DNA of 64,000 nucleotides from Molanna angustata. Its lineage: Eukaryota; Arthropoda; Insecta; Trichoptera; Molannidae. The position numbers and the translations under genes are program-made. The stretch is taken from positions 15,508,716-15,572,715 of the forward strand of contig OY754981.1 of NCBI GenBank assembly GCA_963576475.1, given 5' to 3'. Below the pieces are notes generated by a model. It had not been told where the DNA came from, made no database searches, and was given only the letters and a program-made list of their open reading frames with translations. Within the stretch, counting starts at the first letter, position 1. Each line of letters begins with the position of its first letter. Shown in pieces: positions 1 to 9,778 of the stretch.

Positions 1-29
1 TGCAACACATGAAAGAACATAACACAAAA

Positions 30-206
30 ATCAGATCATTCATACAATTAAAGTAAATTCGTTGAGATGGTTAGGCCACATGGGAAGAATGAATGTATAT
101 CGTCATACGAAAAAAATTAACAAAACTTGTAGGAAAAAAAAACAAGAGTCACCGGTTTTCTTTGATTAGGGATATGGCGTGATGGTATGTATGTAAAAAG
201 AGTGAA
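30..206 (+). mobile_element. LINE-G 3' end fragment (RTE-like)
   Basis: A decayed C-terminal LINE reading can be followed: RWLGHMGRMN near 66-95, then a frame-broken stretch ending in the family's terminal GATATGGCGTGATGG followed by TATGTATGTA at 172-195. It matches the 63.3 kb copy in the same order. No intact frame remains. Confidence 0.7.
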
Positions 207-304
207 TTTGAATACAATATTTTATTGTATTGATTTGCTGACAATAAATTATTATGTAATGTTCAACTCTGAATATGATCATTATTTTTCAAAATTGAAT
301 AAAA

Positions 305-772
305 CATAGCAGCCGCTAGTTCAGGATGTCTTAAAAATATCATCTGGCATAACAAATACATAAGACTGGATAGTAAGGTCAGAATTTATAAGACATGTGT
401 TAGACTAGACCAATCATCACATATGCGGTGGAGACAAGAGCCGACACGACCAGAACCAAAAACCTCCTACAAACATCGGAAATTAAGGTTTTAAGGGCTA
501 TCACAGGGAAGACGCTCAGGGACAGAATTCGCAATGACGACATTAGGCGGACCTGTGAGACCGAAGACATCATACGATGGAGTAGAGCTAGGAGAAGATT
601 TTGGAGGGACGTATCTCGAATCCCATTCATAGCGGCAAACGAAATCCCACCAGGGCATCGCCTCCCCGGAAGACCACCGAAAAGGTGGAGGGATAGCTGA
701 ACATCAGCTTCACAGGAATAGCTTTCTCGAAAAAACAGATCTACGATCTAAAATAAGAAGAAGAACAAGAAT
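305..772 (+). mobile_element. LINE-K 3' end fragment (RTE-like)
   Basis: C-terminal remnant of a non-LTR retrotransposon ORF2. An upstream piece reads KVRIYKTCVR, shifts frame near 408, then reads PIITYAVETRADTTRT, VLRAITGKTLRDRIRN, RRTCETEDIIRW and GRPPKRWRDS, closing in a stop at about 698. A GAA-rich tail (aagaagaagaacaag) follows at 750-770. The motif order TYAVETR, then D-R-IRN, then RPPKRW is shared with the 41.7 kb copy. It has no EN or RT domain and is non-functional. Confidence 0.75.
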
Positions 773-1590
773 AAAACATTCAAGTTTTAAAAATTAATAA
801 ACCTACATATTGTCAAGTTTCGGTCTCTCCAGAGGCCTGCTAATATTAGTTAGTTCGCATTTTTTGATCAGAAGTCCCAAAATTTTTACAGCAACGGGAT
901 CATGTCACTACCTACAAGATGGCAGAAAGTCATTGAGCAATATGGTACATATATACTTTAGTTAAATTTAAATAAACTTTGAAAAAAAAAATGTCTTGAG
1001 TTTCCATATAAAATGCGAATGATTTGCCGAATTTAGATATTTCCCATACATAAATTCGGCAAAGTCGTGTTTTGCGTTGGAAAGTGAATCCTGTGTTAAT
1101 TAAAGTAGAAAAACAAATCTCTAAAACCCACAGAATGAAATGTTTTTATTATTAATTTAATATATATGTACTTAAACATGGTATAAATGGTTTAATTAAA
1201 TTATTTCCACAACAGAAAAGGTACAAGTTATTATAATTAATGTACCTTTGTGTAATATAAATACTATATCTTTTTTAGCTATTATTTAGGCTTGGGTCAT
1301 TTAATAAAAATAATCCCGAAATGATATAACTACCTTAACAAAATTATAATTGTTTTAACTATATTGATTCAAGAGGTCATAATAACCAATTTGTCGTTAG
1401 TAAAATAAAATCTTCATTAATAATTCAATCGCATAGGAAAATGATGAACCTCCCTGATTAAGGATGTTTAAAATTAATCACTCATTTTTATACAAATGTT
1501 TAAAAAATGAAACTGGTATTAATGAAAAGTCGATTCATAATAATATCCTTTTTGGGAAAATAATTCATCATACTTTCAAAATGAGAAGGT
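773..1590. other. AT-rich spacer, nothing recognised
   Basis: No open frame of note, splice-flanked coding block or repeat end was recognised in this AT-rich stretch. Confidence 0.5.
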
Positions 1591-1594
1591 TCAA

Positions 1595-2678
1595 AATGAA
1601 ATGGCTACAGCCAACACTAAACTCTCCACTACATAGTAATTGAACATATTTTTTCTTGAAAGGTTGACAATCTCTAAATGTATTTTTATGAAGAACATTT
1701 CTATTAGATTTTTAAACAAATATAAGATTCCCAGAGGACAAAAGTTTTCACAAAACACCATACGCACAAAAACATTGTCACGAAACTCTTAGAAGGCGGT
1801 GTTCGGTTCTCATTGCCTACCCCCTGAGGAAGATAGAAGTGGAGAGTAAAAAATACACTTGTCTATAGAGACACATACAATATCAATATGAAGTTGATAA
1901 CTCAATTTTCCCATTCAGAAGCTATTTTAACTCTATTATATAATTTTTCAAACAAATATGAAATTTATTTTACATAAATATAGCAGACCATAGATTATTT
2001 TCTCTAAATTTTGACAATCCATGAATGCATTTTTAATAAATGTATTTTTATTGTATCAAAAGTTTAAAAAATACAAAAATACCTTGATTTTCCAGACCGT
2101 GAAAGCATTTTGAAAATTTACAGACGAAATAATTAAGAAGATATTAACGGATATATCTTAAGATATCATAGAACTCCATAAGATAATTATATCCATGATA
2201 TGGGTATACATGGGTGGTTTTGATTCCGCTGGCTGACCAGACTTGCCCCCCTGCTCAAGTTTATGGACTTTACATAACTATATGATAGCAATATGAAGTC
2301 AATCGGTCTTATAGTTTGGGCTGCAGCGATGACACAAAAAAACAACGTAAATGATGAATTCATAGAGAAGAAATTGAAAGTTGCCAATGCAAAACTAATC
2401 AGCTCTAGGTCTATGCACATTACATATATTATGATGTTAATATGAAGTCGATCGGATTTATAGTTTGGGCTGTAGGACACAAAAAGGATAACCCGTACGG
2501 CGTACGGCGAATGGCGATCATCTATTACGGCGTACGCCATACATACATACAAACACATCATTACGAAACTCATAGTGTACACTTTCTACATGATACCCAT
2601 TGAGAAATTGATGTAAAAAAATACGCTTAAAATTTTTGATATTATGATTCTCCACTACTCCATAGTGTGGAGAGTAAA
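1595..2678 (+). repeat. Rep-1 copy with internal insertions
   Basis: The 5' end reads gccaacactaaactctccac at 1612 and the 3' end has a hairpin, ctccactactccatagtgtg then gagagtaaaaaa, at 2650-2678. Internal family landmarks are present: atatgaagtcgatcgg near 2440, gtacggcgtacg near 2495, and catgatacccattgag near 2590. A LINE-G-like tail (gttcggttctcattgcctac) near 1802 and half a MITE at 2160-2253 are embedded. Confidence 0.65.
2160..2253. mobile_element. Half MITE, GGGGGCAAGTC family
   Basis: It matches the right half of the complete copy at 16133-16289: atatcatagaactccat, then attatatccatgatatggg, ggttttgattcc and gaccagacttgcccccc. The left half is missing. Confidence 0.65.
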
Positions 2679-2989
2679 AAATGTTTGTTAGTCATATAGC
2701 AAGTTCATTAAAACATGCCTCGTCTCATCGCATTTCACACACTTTAGAGTTCAAATATTTAGGTTCCATCTCAGAGATAAGAGTCATTCCTGAAAGCCAT
2801 TTTCATTCAAAATATTTTGATATTCTGTGCTGTTATATTTATAAACCTTTACAAAATTCCGAATATCTTAAACTCAAAATTAATTTATACGTGTGCAATC
2901 TACGTATTATTTATTAATACTACAAACAACATTTTTGGAATTTAGCGTGAGTTTCTTTGAAGGATATAATTTTTTTTAATAAATTAATT

Positions 2990-3560
2990 TAATAGGATTT
3001 ATAATAGTTCCTTCCTCACTAGAATTAAATCCCGTGATGAGGAAGGTACTTTACAAAAACATTAACAAATAATAACAACAATAAAAGAAAAAATAAAACA
3101 ACCAAGAAAATAAAACAAAAGTCATCAAAAAAAGAATATATGTAAAATTATTACGGCCAACAATAATAATCATGATCTACAGTATGTATCAGTACACATG
3201 CACCCATTATTATCTTATGATGACATGAATCAGAGAGCTATCGAGATCGATTTTGTGACTATGCATAGTATGAATCCAGTTTGTCATTTCTCTTTTGAAT
3301 CGTTTGTATTTTTTAAAGTTCTTTATATCTATAGGTAGTTTATTATACATTTGTGGTGCAAGAAAACCAAATCGGTGCTGAGAAAGGGTTGTATTGAATT
3401 TTGGGATCTGGAAGTTAGGAATGACTGAGGTTCGTGACAAATAAAATTGTTGGATTATGTACCTATTACTTATTTTTATGGATGAAATGATTATAGTATA
3501 ATATTCGACCTTTCTCTCATTTTGACTAAACATTCAATAAAAAGTTTAAGAATAGAAGAC
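2990..3560 (-). mobile_element. CR1-like LINE 3' fragment
   Basis: On the minus strand, 3533-3210 reads the extreme C-terminus of a LINE ORF2. The block HRFGFLAPQMYNKLP followed by KRFKREMTNWI parallels the HYSYQAPTIYNTIP...RFKREITLWI end of the 48.5 kb LINE. The 3' UTR carries a stem-loop with arms ccttcctca and tgaggaagg at 3012-3050, just before an A/T-rich tail near 2995. It is 5' truncated at about 3560. Confidence 0.7.
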
Positions 3561-3830
3561 CACAACGGATCTGGACCCCATACATTATTTTGCTCTTAGT
3601 ATATTTGTGCATTATTTTAATTATGTTTTTTTTGTAAATGCTTTTTTTTATTTTCATTGTTATTTGTACAGTGTCACTACCTCGAATGCATTGGTCCCGG
3701 CATAGGTTTTTTGTCTAGTGGGGCATTGCAGATTCAATAATTTATTATTGTAATGTCTATCAGTGTATGTATAAATAAAATAAATGTTTTATGTGTACTC
3801 CTTTGTTCTGATGGTGTTAATAAATAAATA
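3561..3830 (+). repeat. Possible LINE 3' UTR/tail
   Basis: Non-coding, and ends in ataaataaaataaatg (3770-3787) and taataaataaataac (3817-3832), as LINE tails here do. No coding match remains; assignment is tentative. Confidence 0.3.
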
Positions 3831-3906
3831 ACGATGAAAAATAGTTTCAAATATACCCCGATTATCAATAGTTTTATATTAAAATTTCATTGTTATATTG
3901 TTTCAG

Positions 3907-4090
3907 CGTCCATTGCGCGAATCGTTAAGTTTCTTGGTAGCGCTGGAACTCCTCTCCTGACGGTCGGAGGATTGTCCTTTGATTTCGTCAATCCTAAAAA
4001 TGACTGTTCCCACGAGTACCACATGCTGACCAGAATCGGAAATGTCGGATTCAGGGACATTGCCTACTTCATCATAGATCTAATGTACAA
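3907..4090 (+). CDS. Receptor ligand-binding domain exon (ANF_receptor, guanylate cyclase-like), exon 1 of 3 seen
   Basis: Internal exon of about 61 codons, bounded by acceptor attgtttcag (3897-3906) and donor AA|GTAAGTGT (intron starts 4091). It enters in phase 1 and leaves in phase 2. The protein reads SIARIVKFLGSAGTPLLTVG, then GLSFDF, HMLTRIGNVGFRDIAYF and IIDLMYK. The order A-R-hydrophobic, then PLLT-G, then hMLTR is that of the type-1 periplasmic-binding-like ligand domain (ANF_receptor) of natriuretic-peptide-type receptor guanylate cyclases, which bind extracellular ligand and make cGMP inside the cell. The kinase-homology and cyclase exons are not in the window, so other ANF_receptor proteins (class C GPCR, glutamate receptor) remain possible. 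Earlier exons must lie upstream of the window. The codon AA|G is completed by either candidate next exon to give Lys. Confidence 0.7.
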
Positions 4091-4179
4091 GTAAGTGTCA
4101 AAACTATGACATTCGTGTATTTCTTTGATTACAATATTAGGAATTATTTATGATTTTCACTTCTTTTAATTTCTTATTT

Positions 4180-4397
4180 GCCCTCAAAGCCCAGTTGGGT
4201 AGGTTTCTGACTGCTGATCCAGAGGTCCCGGGTTTGATTCCTGGTGGAGACACAGTTAAATTGTGTTTTCAGTCTGGATCTGTTATAATAAATATCGCAA
4301 ATATCCAGAAGGTGGCAACTTGTTATTGGGTGCTTGTTAAATTAAAATTTGTCAGAATACACGTAAGTTGCACAAGAGGTCATATTAAATAAATAAT
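4180..4397 (+). mobile_element. SINE-A copy (tRNA-derived)
   Basis: Intronic. The head has a degenerate tRNA-like box A region (cccagttgggtaggtttctg) and box B (gggtttgattcctgg). A body shared with the 12.45 kb copy follows (gtgttttcagtctggatctg, aaggtggcaacttgttattg), then tail attaaataaataa. Pol III-derived, non-coding. The head is more mutated than in the second copy. Confidence 0.75.
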
Positions 4398-4839
4398 CGA
4401 TTACAAAATATCGATTATAAGTTGCTTATAGAAACATGTACGAATTGTACTCAAATGTTTTCTACAAACACGTTAAAACACCATATTTTACGCTTGGTGA
4501 TATTTCTTATAGCAATTAAAAATACCTCATATTATGTTATGCATTTATGTATAACAGGATAAATAAAAAAAGTCTAATGAATATTTTTATACAAATTTAA
4601 TTTATTTATGTATGTAAAGAAATAATTTTGATTTGTTTCTGTGATTTCGTTTGTTTTACTATGGGTAATCCATAGAATTATAATATACTATAATTCTATG
4701 GGGTAATCATAATTTATCATTGTTTGTTTAAAATTATGTTGTGTTTTTTGTGAATATTTGCCATAGTAAATACACAGGTTTTTGCTTTCTGCACGCTCTC
4801 GAATTCATTCTGTTGTTATTGTCCACTAACGCCATCTAG

Positions 4840-5048
4840 GTTCAACTGGCGGAAGATTTTGATCGTGAACGAACCACAGGGGCAGTACTCTGTAGTCGGG
4901 AAGACAACATGCCACCTCATGATGAAAACAATGGCGCAGTACATCAAGGCGGACCCGAACCTCCTGTATTCATCTTGGGATACAACCCAAAATGTACAGA
5001 AGAATTTTAGTGACAACCTACGCCTAGAGATGGCGATGTCGTATACAA
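4840..5048 (+). CDS. Alternative exon 2a of the receptor ligand-binding domain
   Basis: Internal exon of 209 nt. The acceptor is gccatctag|g (4831-4839) with a CTAAC branch-like motif at 4826-4830; the donor is A|GTAAGTGG (intron starts 5049). Phase 2 in, phase 1 out. It reads K/FNWRKILIV, QGQYSVVGKTTCHLMM, then an alpha-helical stretch MAQYIKADPNLL and SDNLRLEMAMSYT. The W-x-K-hydrophobic strand directly continues the LMYK end of the preceding exon, as in ANF_receptor domains. It aligns end to end with the exon at 6826-7037 (shared F-W, Y-x-V-x-G, T-C-x-L, K-x-D and a common C-terminal S/T run). Because 209 mod 3 equals 212 mod 3, either exon alone preserves frame. No stop or frameshift is present, so it looks functional. 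Confidence 0.72.
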
Positions 5049-5228
5049 GTAAGTGGAGTTTTTATTATTTATTCAATACGAGCTACGTATCTATCGTTTT
5101 TTAATGTGTAAATATTTTGATGATGGTTGATTTTAATGCACACATCGGATTTGTTATTCATCAATTCGCTACAAGATATTCACTTTTTTGTTTTTTTTTT
5201 ACCGTAAGTAAAAGATTAACGCTTATTC

Positions 5229-6623
5229 GGGTAATTATTTACAAGTGGTATAAGTCTTCAATTTTGCTGATTTTTTTTCTATAGATAGATAATAATATAC
5301 AGATTACGGGAAAAATAATAATTTTCCCGGGAAACGCCTAGAAAAATTAAAAAAAAATAAAATTACATTACGAAAAATATATGAAATTATTAACATGATT
5401 GTTCGATTTCACGACACCTATTGCCGAGTTTGCGAGTAACGGTTTTCTCACGTAGACATCATATTATAAAGAGTAATTTTATTACGCGACAGGAAACATT
5501 ATTAAATCACAATTTACACACATAAACACGTATAATATCAATATACATTCGATTTTAAAGATACAAAACAGAAAAATCATTACTGATTTCCTATTTTTAA
5601 AGTTTATTAAATACGATTAAATACGCGAGCCAATACTATGACAACCGCGACATGAAACTGAATAGTAAACCACAGATAAATGCATACAACATAGATGACC
5701 GACTATTTTCAGGAAAAAATATCACATAAAAAAATAATAAAACCGGTAGGTACCATACAACTACATAAATTTGTTACTAAATATAATTAATTTGTAAATT
5801 ATAAACAAATGCGAATACATTATCGAAATTATAATAATAGGTTGGTTAGTACAAACTTAATCAACCTATTCTAAGCAAACTTTTGGTAAAAATTGGTTAG
5901 GTTAGGTTTGTATGTATTTATTATTGCGACTCGCGTGAGCGAGTTGCATTACATACTGTCACTCAATGTATAATGCAACTCGCTCACGCGAGTCGCAATA
6001 ATAACTAAATACAAACCCTACCAACCTAGTCTAAGCAAATTTTTTGTAAAAATTGGTTAGGTTAGGTTTGTATGTAGTTATTATTGCGACTCGCGTGAGC
6101 GAGTTGCATAATATACTGTCACTCAATGTATAATGCAACTCGCTCACGCGAGTCGCAATAATAACTAAATACAAACCTAACCAACCTATTTTTTAATATT
6201 TGACATTGTCTTAATGACCTATAATGATTTCGATGTTCTCGTTTAAAAAAAGTGTTAAAAAAATTCAAGACCTGACATGTAAGTAGTATTTAAATATTTT
6301 ATAACCTTGTTTTTTTGTAAACTTTATTAATTTTCGATATTTCATAGAATTTTCATTTAGTTCAGATTTTCGCGGCGTGTTTCTATTTTTGCGGCGTATT
6401 TCTATACTAACAATTAGTTTGAATATTCGCCCATAGATGTCAGAAAAGCAACTATTTGCTTGGAAAACTTCATATATTTTTCGTAATGTAATTTTATTTT
6501 TTTTTGTTTTCTAGGCGTTTCCCGGGAAAATTACTATTTTTCCCGTAATCTGTATATTTTTATCTATCTACAGAAAAAAATTCAGCAAAATTGAAGACTT
6601 ATACCACTTGTAAATAATTACCC
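5229..6623. mobile_element. Foldback/TIR DNA transposon, non-autonomous
   Basis: Terminal inverted repeats of roughly 150 bp run inward from gggtaattatttacaagtgg (5229) and ccacttgtaaataattaccc (ending 6623). The 6-bp direct flank TTATTC occurs at 5223-5228 and 6624-6629. The TIRs share further blocks such as cagattacgggaaaaat and ttcccgggaaacgcctag. No transposase frame was seen. It lies wholly inside the intron between exons 2a and 2b. The superfamily was not recognised. Confidence 0.8.
5891..6186. repeat. Tandem pair of cruciform-capable palindromes (160-bp period)
   Basis: Two direct copies, with aattggttaggttaggtttg starting at 5891 and 6051. Each is itself a palindrome: gcgactcgcgtgagcgagtt and its complement flank a short spacer (ctgtcactcaatgtata). 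Arms are about 50 bp. They form the core of the foldback element. Confidence 0.85.
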
Positions 6624-6825
6624 TTATTCGAATGCAAAACCTTTAAAACATTTTATGTGACCTATATTATATTTTTTGGGGTGTAAATAAATGTTTATTT
6701 GTAATTGTGTTTTTTTATCATGTAATTGTGACAAACGGTGCAGATTATCTCTATCTTTGATTTTCCAATTTGAATAAAAGTTTTTTCGATTTGCTACAAG
6801 ATGGCAGTATTCTCTAACGTTTCAG

Positions 6826-7037
6826 ATTCAAATGGAAGCGGGTGATACAAATATACGAGCGTAACGCCCGCTATGACGTAGCCGGTTCTAACACTTGCTA
6901 CCTTCAGGCGAGCACTATAGTTCAGATGCTGAAGGAGGACACTGTCCTCGCCAGCACCTATAGATCGTACGAGTTCATCAACGACGGCCGAAAGATAACC
7001 GAAAAGCTTGTCGAACAAGTTGGGTTTTCATTCAGTA
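6826..7037 (+). CDS. Alternative exon 2b of the receptor ligand-binding domain
   Basis: Internal exon of 212 nt with acceptor aacgtttcag (6816-6825), a CTAAC branch-like motif at 6814-6818, and donor A|GTGAGTTG (intron starts 7038). Phase 2 in, phase 1 out, identical to exon 2a. It reads K/FKWKRVIQIYERN, RYDVAGSNTCYLQAS, IVQMLKEDTVLAST and ITEKLVEQVGFSFS. It is a diverged homologue of 2a: the frame-setting ends, the F-W-K/R-basic start, Y-x-V-x-G-x-x-TC-x-L and the K-x-D motif are kept, while the 2a residues NEPQGQ are replaced by YERNAR. Both are open with no disruption. Splicing 2a to 2b would put the reading frame out, so the two are expected to be alternatives. The downstream exon was not located in the window. 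Confidence 0.72.
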
Positions 7038-7042
7038 GTGAG

Positions 7043-7487
7043 TTGTCAATTAATTTTACTGGCACATTTGATTTCTGCCATGGTTGATAGATGGCAGTGC
7101 TGTAAATATCACGTGTTTTATAGTGTGAAAATAAAGATTATTAGGTAGATGAACGATAATAATATAATAATTAATCATGTTTTTTAAATGAATATTTTAA
7201 CCACGAAATATGAGAATTAAGATCAATTTTTCGCATATCAATTGTACCTATTTGAATTATTATGTTGTCAAATAATTTTGCTGGCACATTTGATTTCTGC
7301 CATGGTTGATAGATGGCAGTGCTGTAAATATCACGTGTTTTATAGTGTGAAAATAAAGATTATTAGATGAACGATAATAATATAATATTTAACCATGTTT
7401 TTAAATGAATATTATTTTAACCACGAGATATGAGGATCAGGATCAAATTTTCGCATATCAATTGTACCTTTTTTAATTATATTTAAC
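7043..7487 (+). repeat. 222-bp tandem duplication next to exon 2b
   Basis: ggcacatttgatttctgcca occurs at 7061 and again at 7283. The copies stay alignable through aatatcacgtgttttatagt and ttttcgcatatcaattgtac. The first copy begins within the donor region of exon 2b. Confidence 0.85.
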
Positions 7488-7674
7488 TTAAATTGATAAA
7501 TCTCACATATTTTTTAAAAATAAATATGTTTTTACTTGAATTGTACGTATATAACTGTTGAATGTGACTACAATGATTTACAATATACAATTTAGAAACG
7601 AAAATATGCAGATTTTTGCAGTCGGCATAAATAATTCCAAAAGCATTGGAATTTTAATTATTTCGATATTTATA

Positions 7675-8217
7675 CTTACTTACATACCATCACGCCATAT
7701 CCCTTACGGGGTAAGCAGAGAGAAACGAGCGCCATACTCCTCTATTTTTGCATACATTCCTAGCTTCTTTTACATCCATGCATCGTCTCATACATTCTCG
7801 TCGATTATTCAAGCTTCTTATATTTCCTTCTTTCAAAATATCATTCACATGGTCATGTCATCCTTTTCTGGGGCGGCCCCTGCTATTCACTCCATCTCTT
7901 ACACCCATGTATATTTTTTTGGTCAGTCGTTCATCATTCATTCTTTCAATATGTCCAAACCATCTCAAGGAATTCACTTTCATTTTATTTATAATACTCT
8001 CCTTCATCTTGCATTCCCTCCTTATGTCCTCATTTTTTATTCTATCATATATCGTTCTATTACATACTCTTCTTAGTGATCTCATTTCCACAGCATTTAT
8101 TCTACTTTCATGCGTCTTTTGCCACGTCCATGTTTTACTGGCATACATCAAAGTGGGCACAACAATTGCAATATGTACGGCAATTTTGGCTTCCTTTGAG
8201 ATGCTTGGATTGGACAT
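7675..8217 (-). mobile_element. LINE-G 3' end (RTE-like), minus strand
   Basis: On the minus strand 8217-7858 the C-terminal ORF2 reads ISKEAKIAVHIAIVVPTLMY, ASKTWTWQKTHESRI, RRVCNRTIYDRI, LRWFGHIERMNDERLTKK and GRPRKG. The reading then continues in decayed form to the family terminus, the complement of taccatcacgccatatccct at 7685. It lacks the RT catalytic core. Its 5' truncation abuts the 37-bp satellite. Confidence 0.85.
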
Positions 8218-8237
8218 TAGCCATGTGAATGAAAAAT

Positions 8238-8943
8238 GATAAAAGTCACAAATGTAAACCTACATTAAAAAATGATAAAAGTCACAAATGTAAACCTAAA
8301 TTAAAAAAATGATAAAAGTCACAAATGTAAACCTACATTAAAAAAATGATAAAAGTCACAAATGTAAACCTACATTAAAAAAATGATAAAAGTCACAAAT
8401 GTAAACCTACATTAAAAAAATGATAAAAGTCACAAATGTAAACCTACATTAAAAAAATGATAAAAGTCACAAATGTAAACCTAAATTAAAAAAATGATAA
8501 AAGTCACAAATGTAAACCTACATTAAAAAAATGATAAAAGTCACAAATGTAAACCTACATTAAAAAAATGATAAAAGTCACAAATTTAAACCTAGGTACA
8601 TTAAAAAAATGATAAAAGTCACAAATGTAAACCTACATTAAAAAAATGATAAAAGTCACAAATGTAAACCTACATTAAAAAAATGATAAAAGTCACAAAT
8701 GTAAACCTACATTAAAAAAATGATAAAAGTCACAAATGTAAATCTACATTAAAAAAATGATAAAAGTCACAAATGTAAACCTAAATTAAAAAAATGATAA
8801 AAGTCACAAATGTAAACCTACATTAAAAAAATGATAAAAGTCACAAATGTAAACCTACATTAAAAAAATGATAAAAGTCACAAATGTAAACCTACATTAA
8901 AAAAATGATAAAAGTCACAAATGTAAACCTACATTAAAAAAAG
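8238..8943. repeat. 37-bp minisatellite, 19 copies
   Basis: Unit gataaaagtcacaaatgtaa then acctacattaaaaaaat. Unit starts were counted at 8238, 8274, 8311, 8348 and so on to 8907. Spacing is 37 except one 36 and one 41 (insertion of aggt-type bases near 8594). Variation is a few point changes. Confidence 0.97.
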
Positions 8944-9059
8944 TTAATACTAAGTAAATTGAGACTAGAAACAGAGTTGGTATGTAATTTTCTCTAGACA
9001 ATTCAACTGAAATTTCTTTGTTAAAAAATATGAAATATTTTTTTGCGGTGCATTGTTTT

Positions 9060-9160
9060 TCTTCTTCTCTATAGCTTTACATCCCTTGGCGGGTCTTAGC
9101 GGTCGCCAAGATCAGTCGTCACCCCCTACTTTCCGGAGCAGAGAAGTGCATTGAGATCCC
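9060..9160 (-). repeat. Short LINE-like fragment
   Basis: agctttacatcccttggcgg and gtcttagcggtcgccaagat resemble the 15.8 kb fragment (tatagcctaacaatccttaa, cgggtcttagctgcctccaa). Too short for clear translation. Confidence 0.4.
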
Positions 9161-9694
9161 TAAAAATAACACATTTATGCTTTGTAAATATTTATATTTT
9201 CATAAAATGAAACGAGAATTGCATGTAACGTGTAAACAGCTCGGTAAAATAAAATAAAATGAAAAGATAGGCGACAGAAATCTTGTCCTTTTTTTAAAAA
9301 AATATGCGTTTGATATTGTTATTCTATTTGTTCGTTGTGAGCTATGAATTGTCATAATACGTTTGTGTTTATCGTACAAAGACTTATAAATACCACATAT
9401 ACTATAAAATAGTTACACACACAATGGGGTTTTATCAGTTTATGCGGAAATATGCAGTTCTGATAATGCATTGAGATACCTACAAACGTTGTTTGCAAAT
9501 ATTTAACACAAGGTTGTCGCATTTTTATTTTTGTATTTTTTTCTATTTTAACAATATTCCACATTTTATCACACTGACGGCGTTGATAATGTAGAATTCC
9601 ATAGTTACAATAAATATTAAAATGATGTTTATATATGCATTTGCATAATGGCGTGAAGCCGTGTATCCAAAAATAAGTAAATAAATAATATTAA

Positions 9695-9778
9695 CACTAT
9701 GTAGTGCGCTTCTTCGGAAGAGTATAATGGAGCCAAATCCTGATGGCTGGTACCTATTCCCTATGTGGCCATGTTAAA
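9695..9778 (+). mobile_element. Jockey-like LINE 3' UTR fragment
   Basis: tgtagtgcgcttcttcggaa then gagtataatggagccaaatc matches the 3' UTR of the Jockey-like LINE at 53.9 kb (cgtagtgcgcttcttcggaa). Only the tail is present. Confidence 0.7.

Noticed and set aside
2187..2582. 131-codon minus-strand frame
   Set aside because: Spans the junction of a half MITE and Rep-1 sequence; composition and content are those of repeats.
4150..4392. 80-codon frame after the first receptor exon
   Set aside because: Lies in the intron and translates a SINE-A copy.
5893..5912. Telomere-like ggttaggttagg
   Set aside because: Only two units within a transposon palindrome; insect TTAGG arrays are far longer.
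7558..8239. Two long + strand frames of 160-170 codons
   Set aside because: They are antisense to a LINE-G C-terminal coding region on the minus strand.
8238..8943. CRISPR-like array
   Set aside because: Pure tandem units with no distinct spacers, in a eukaryotic context.
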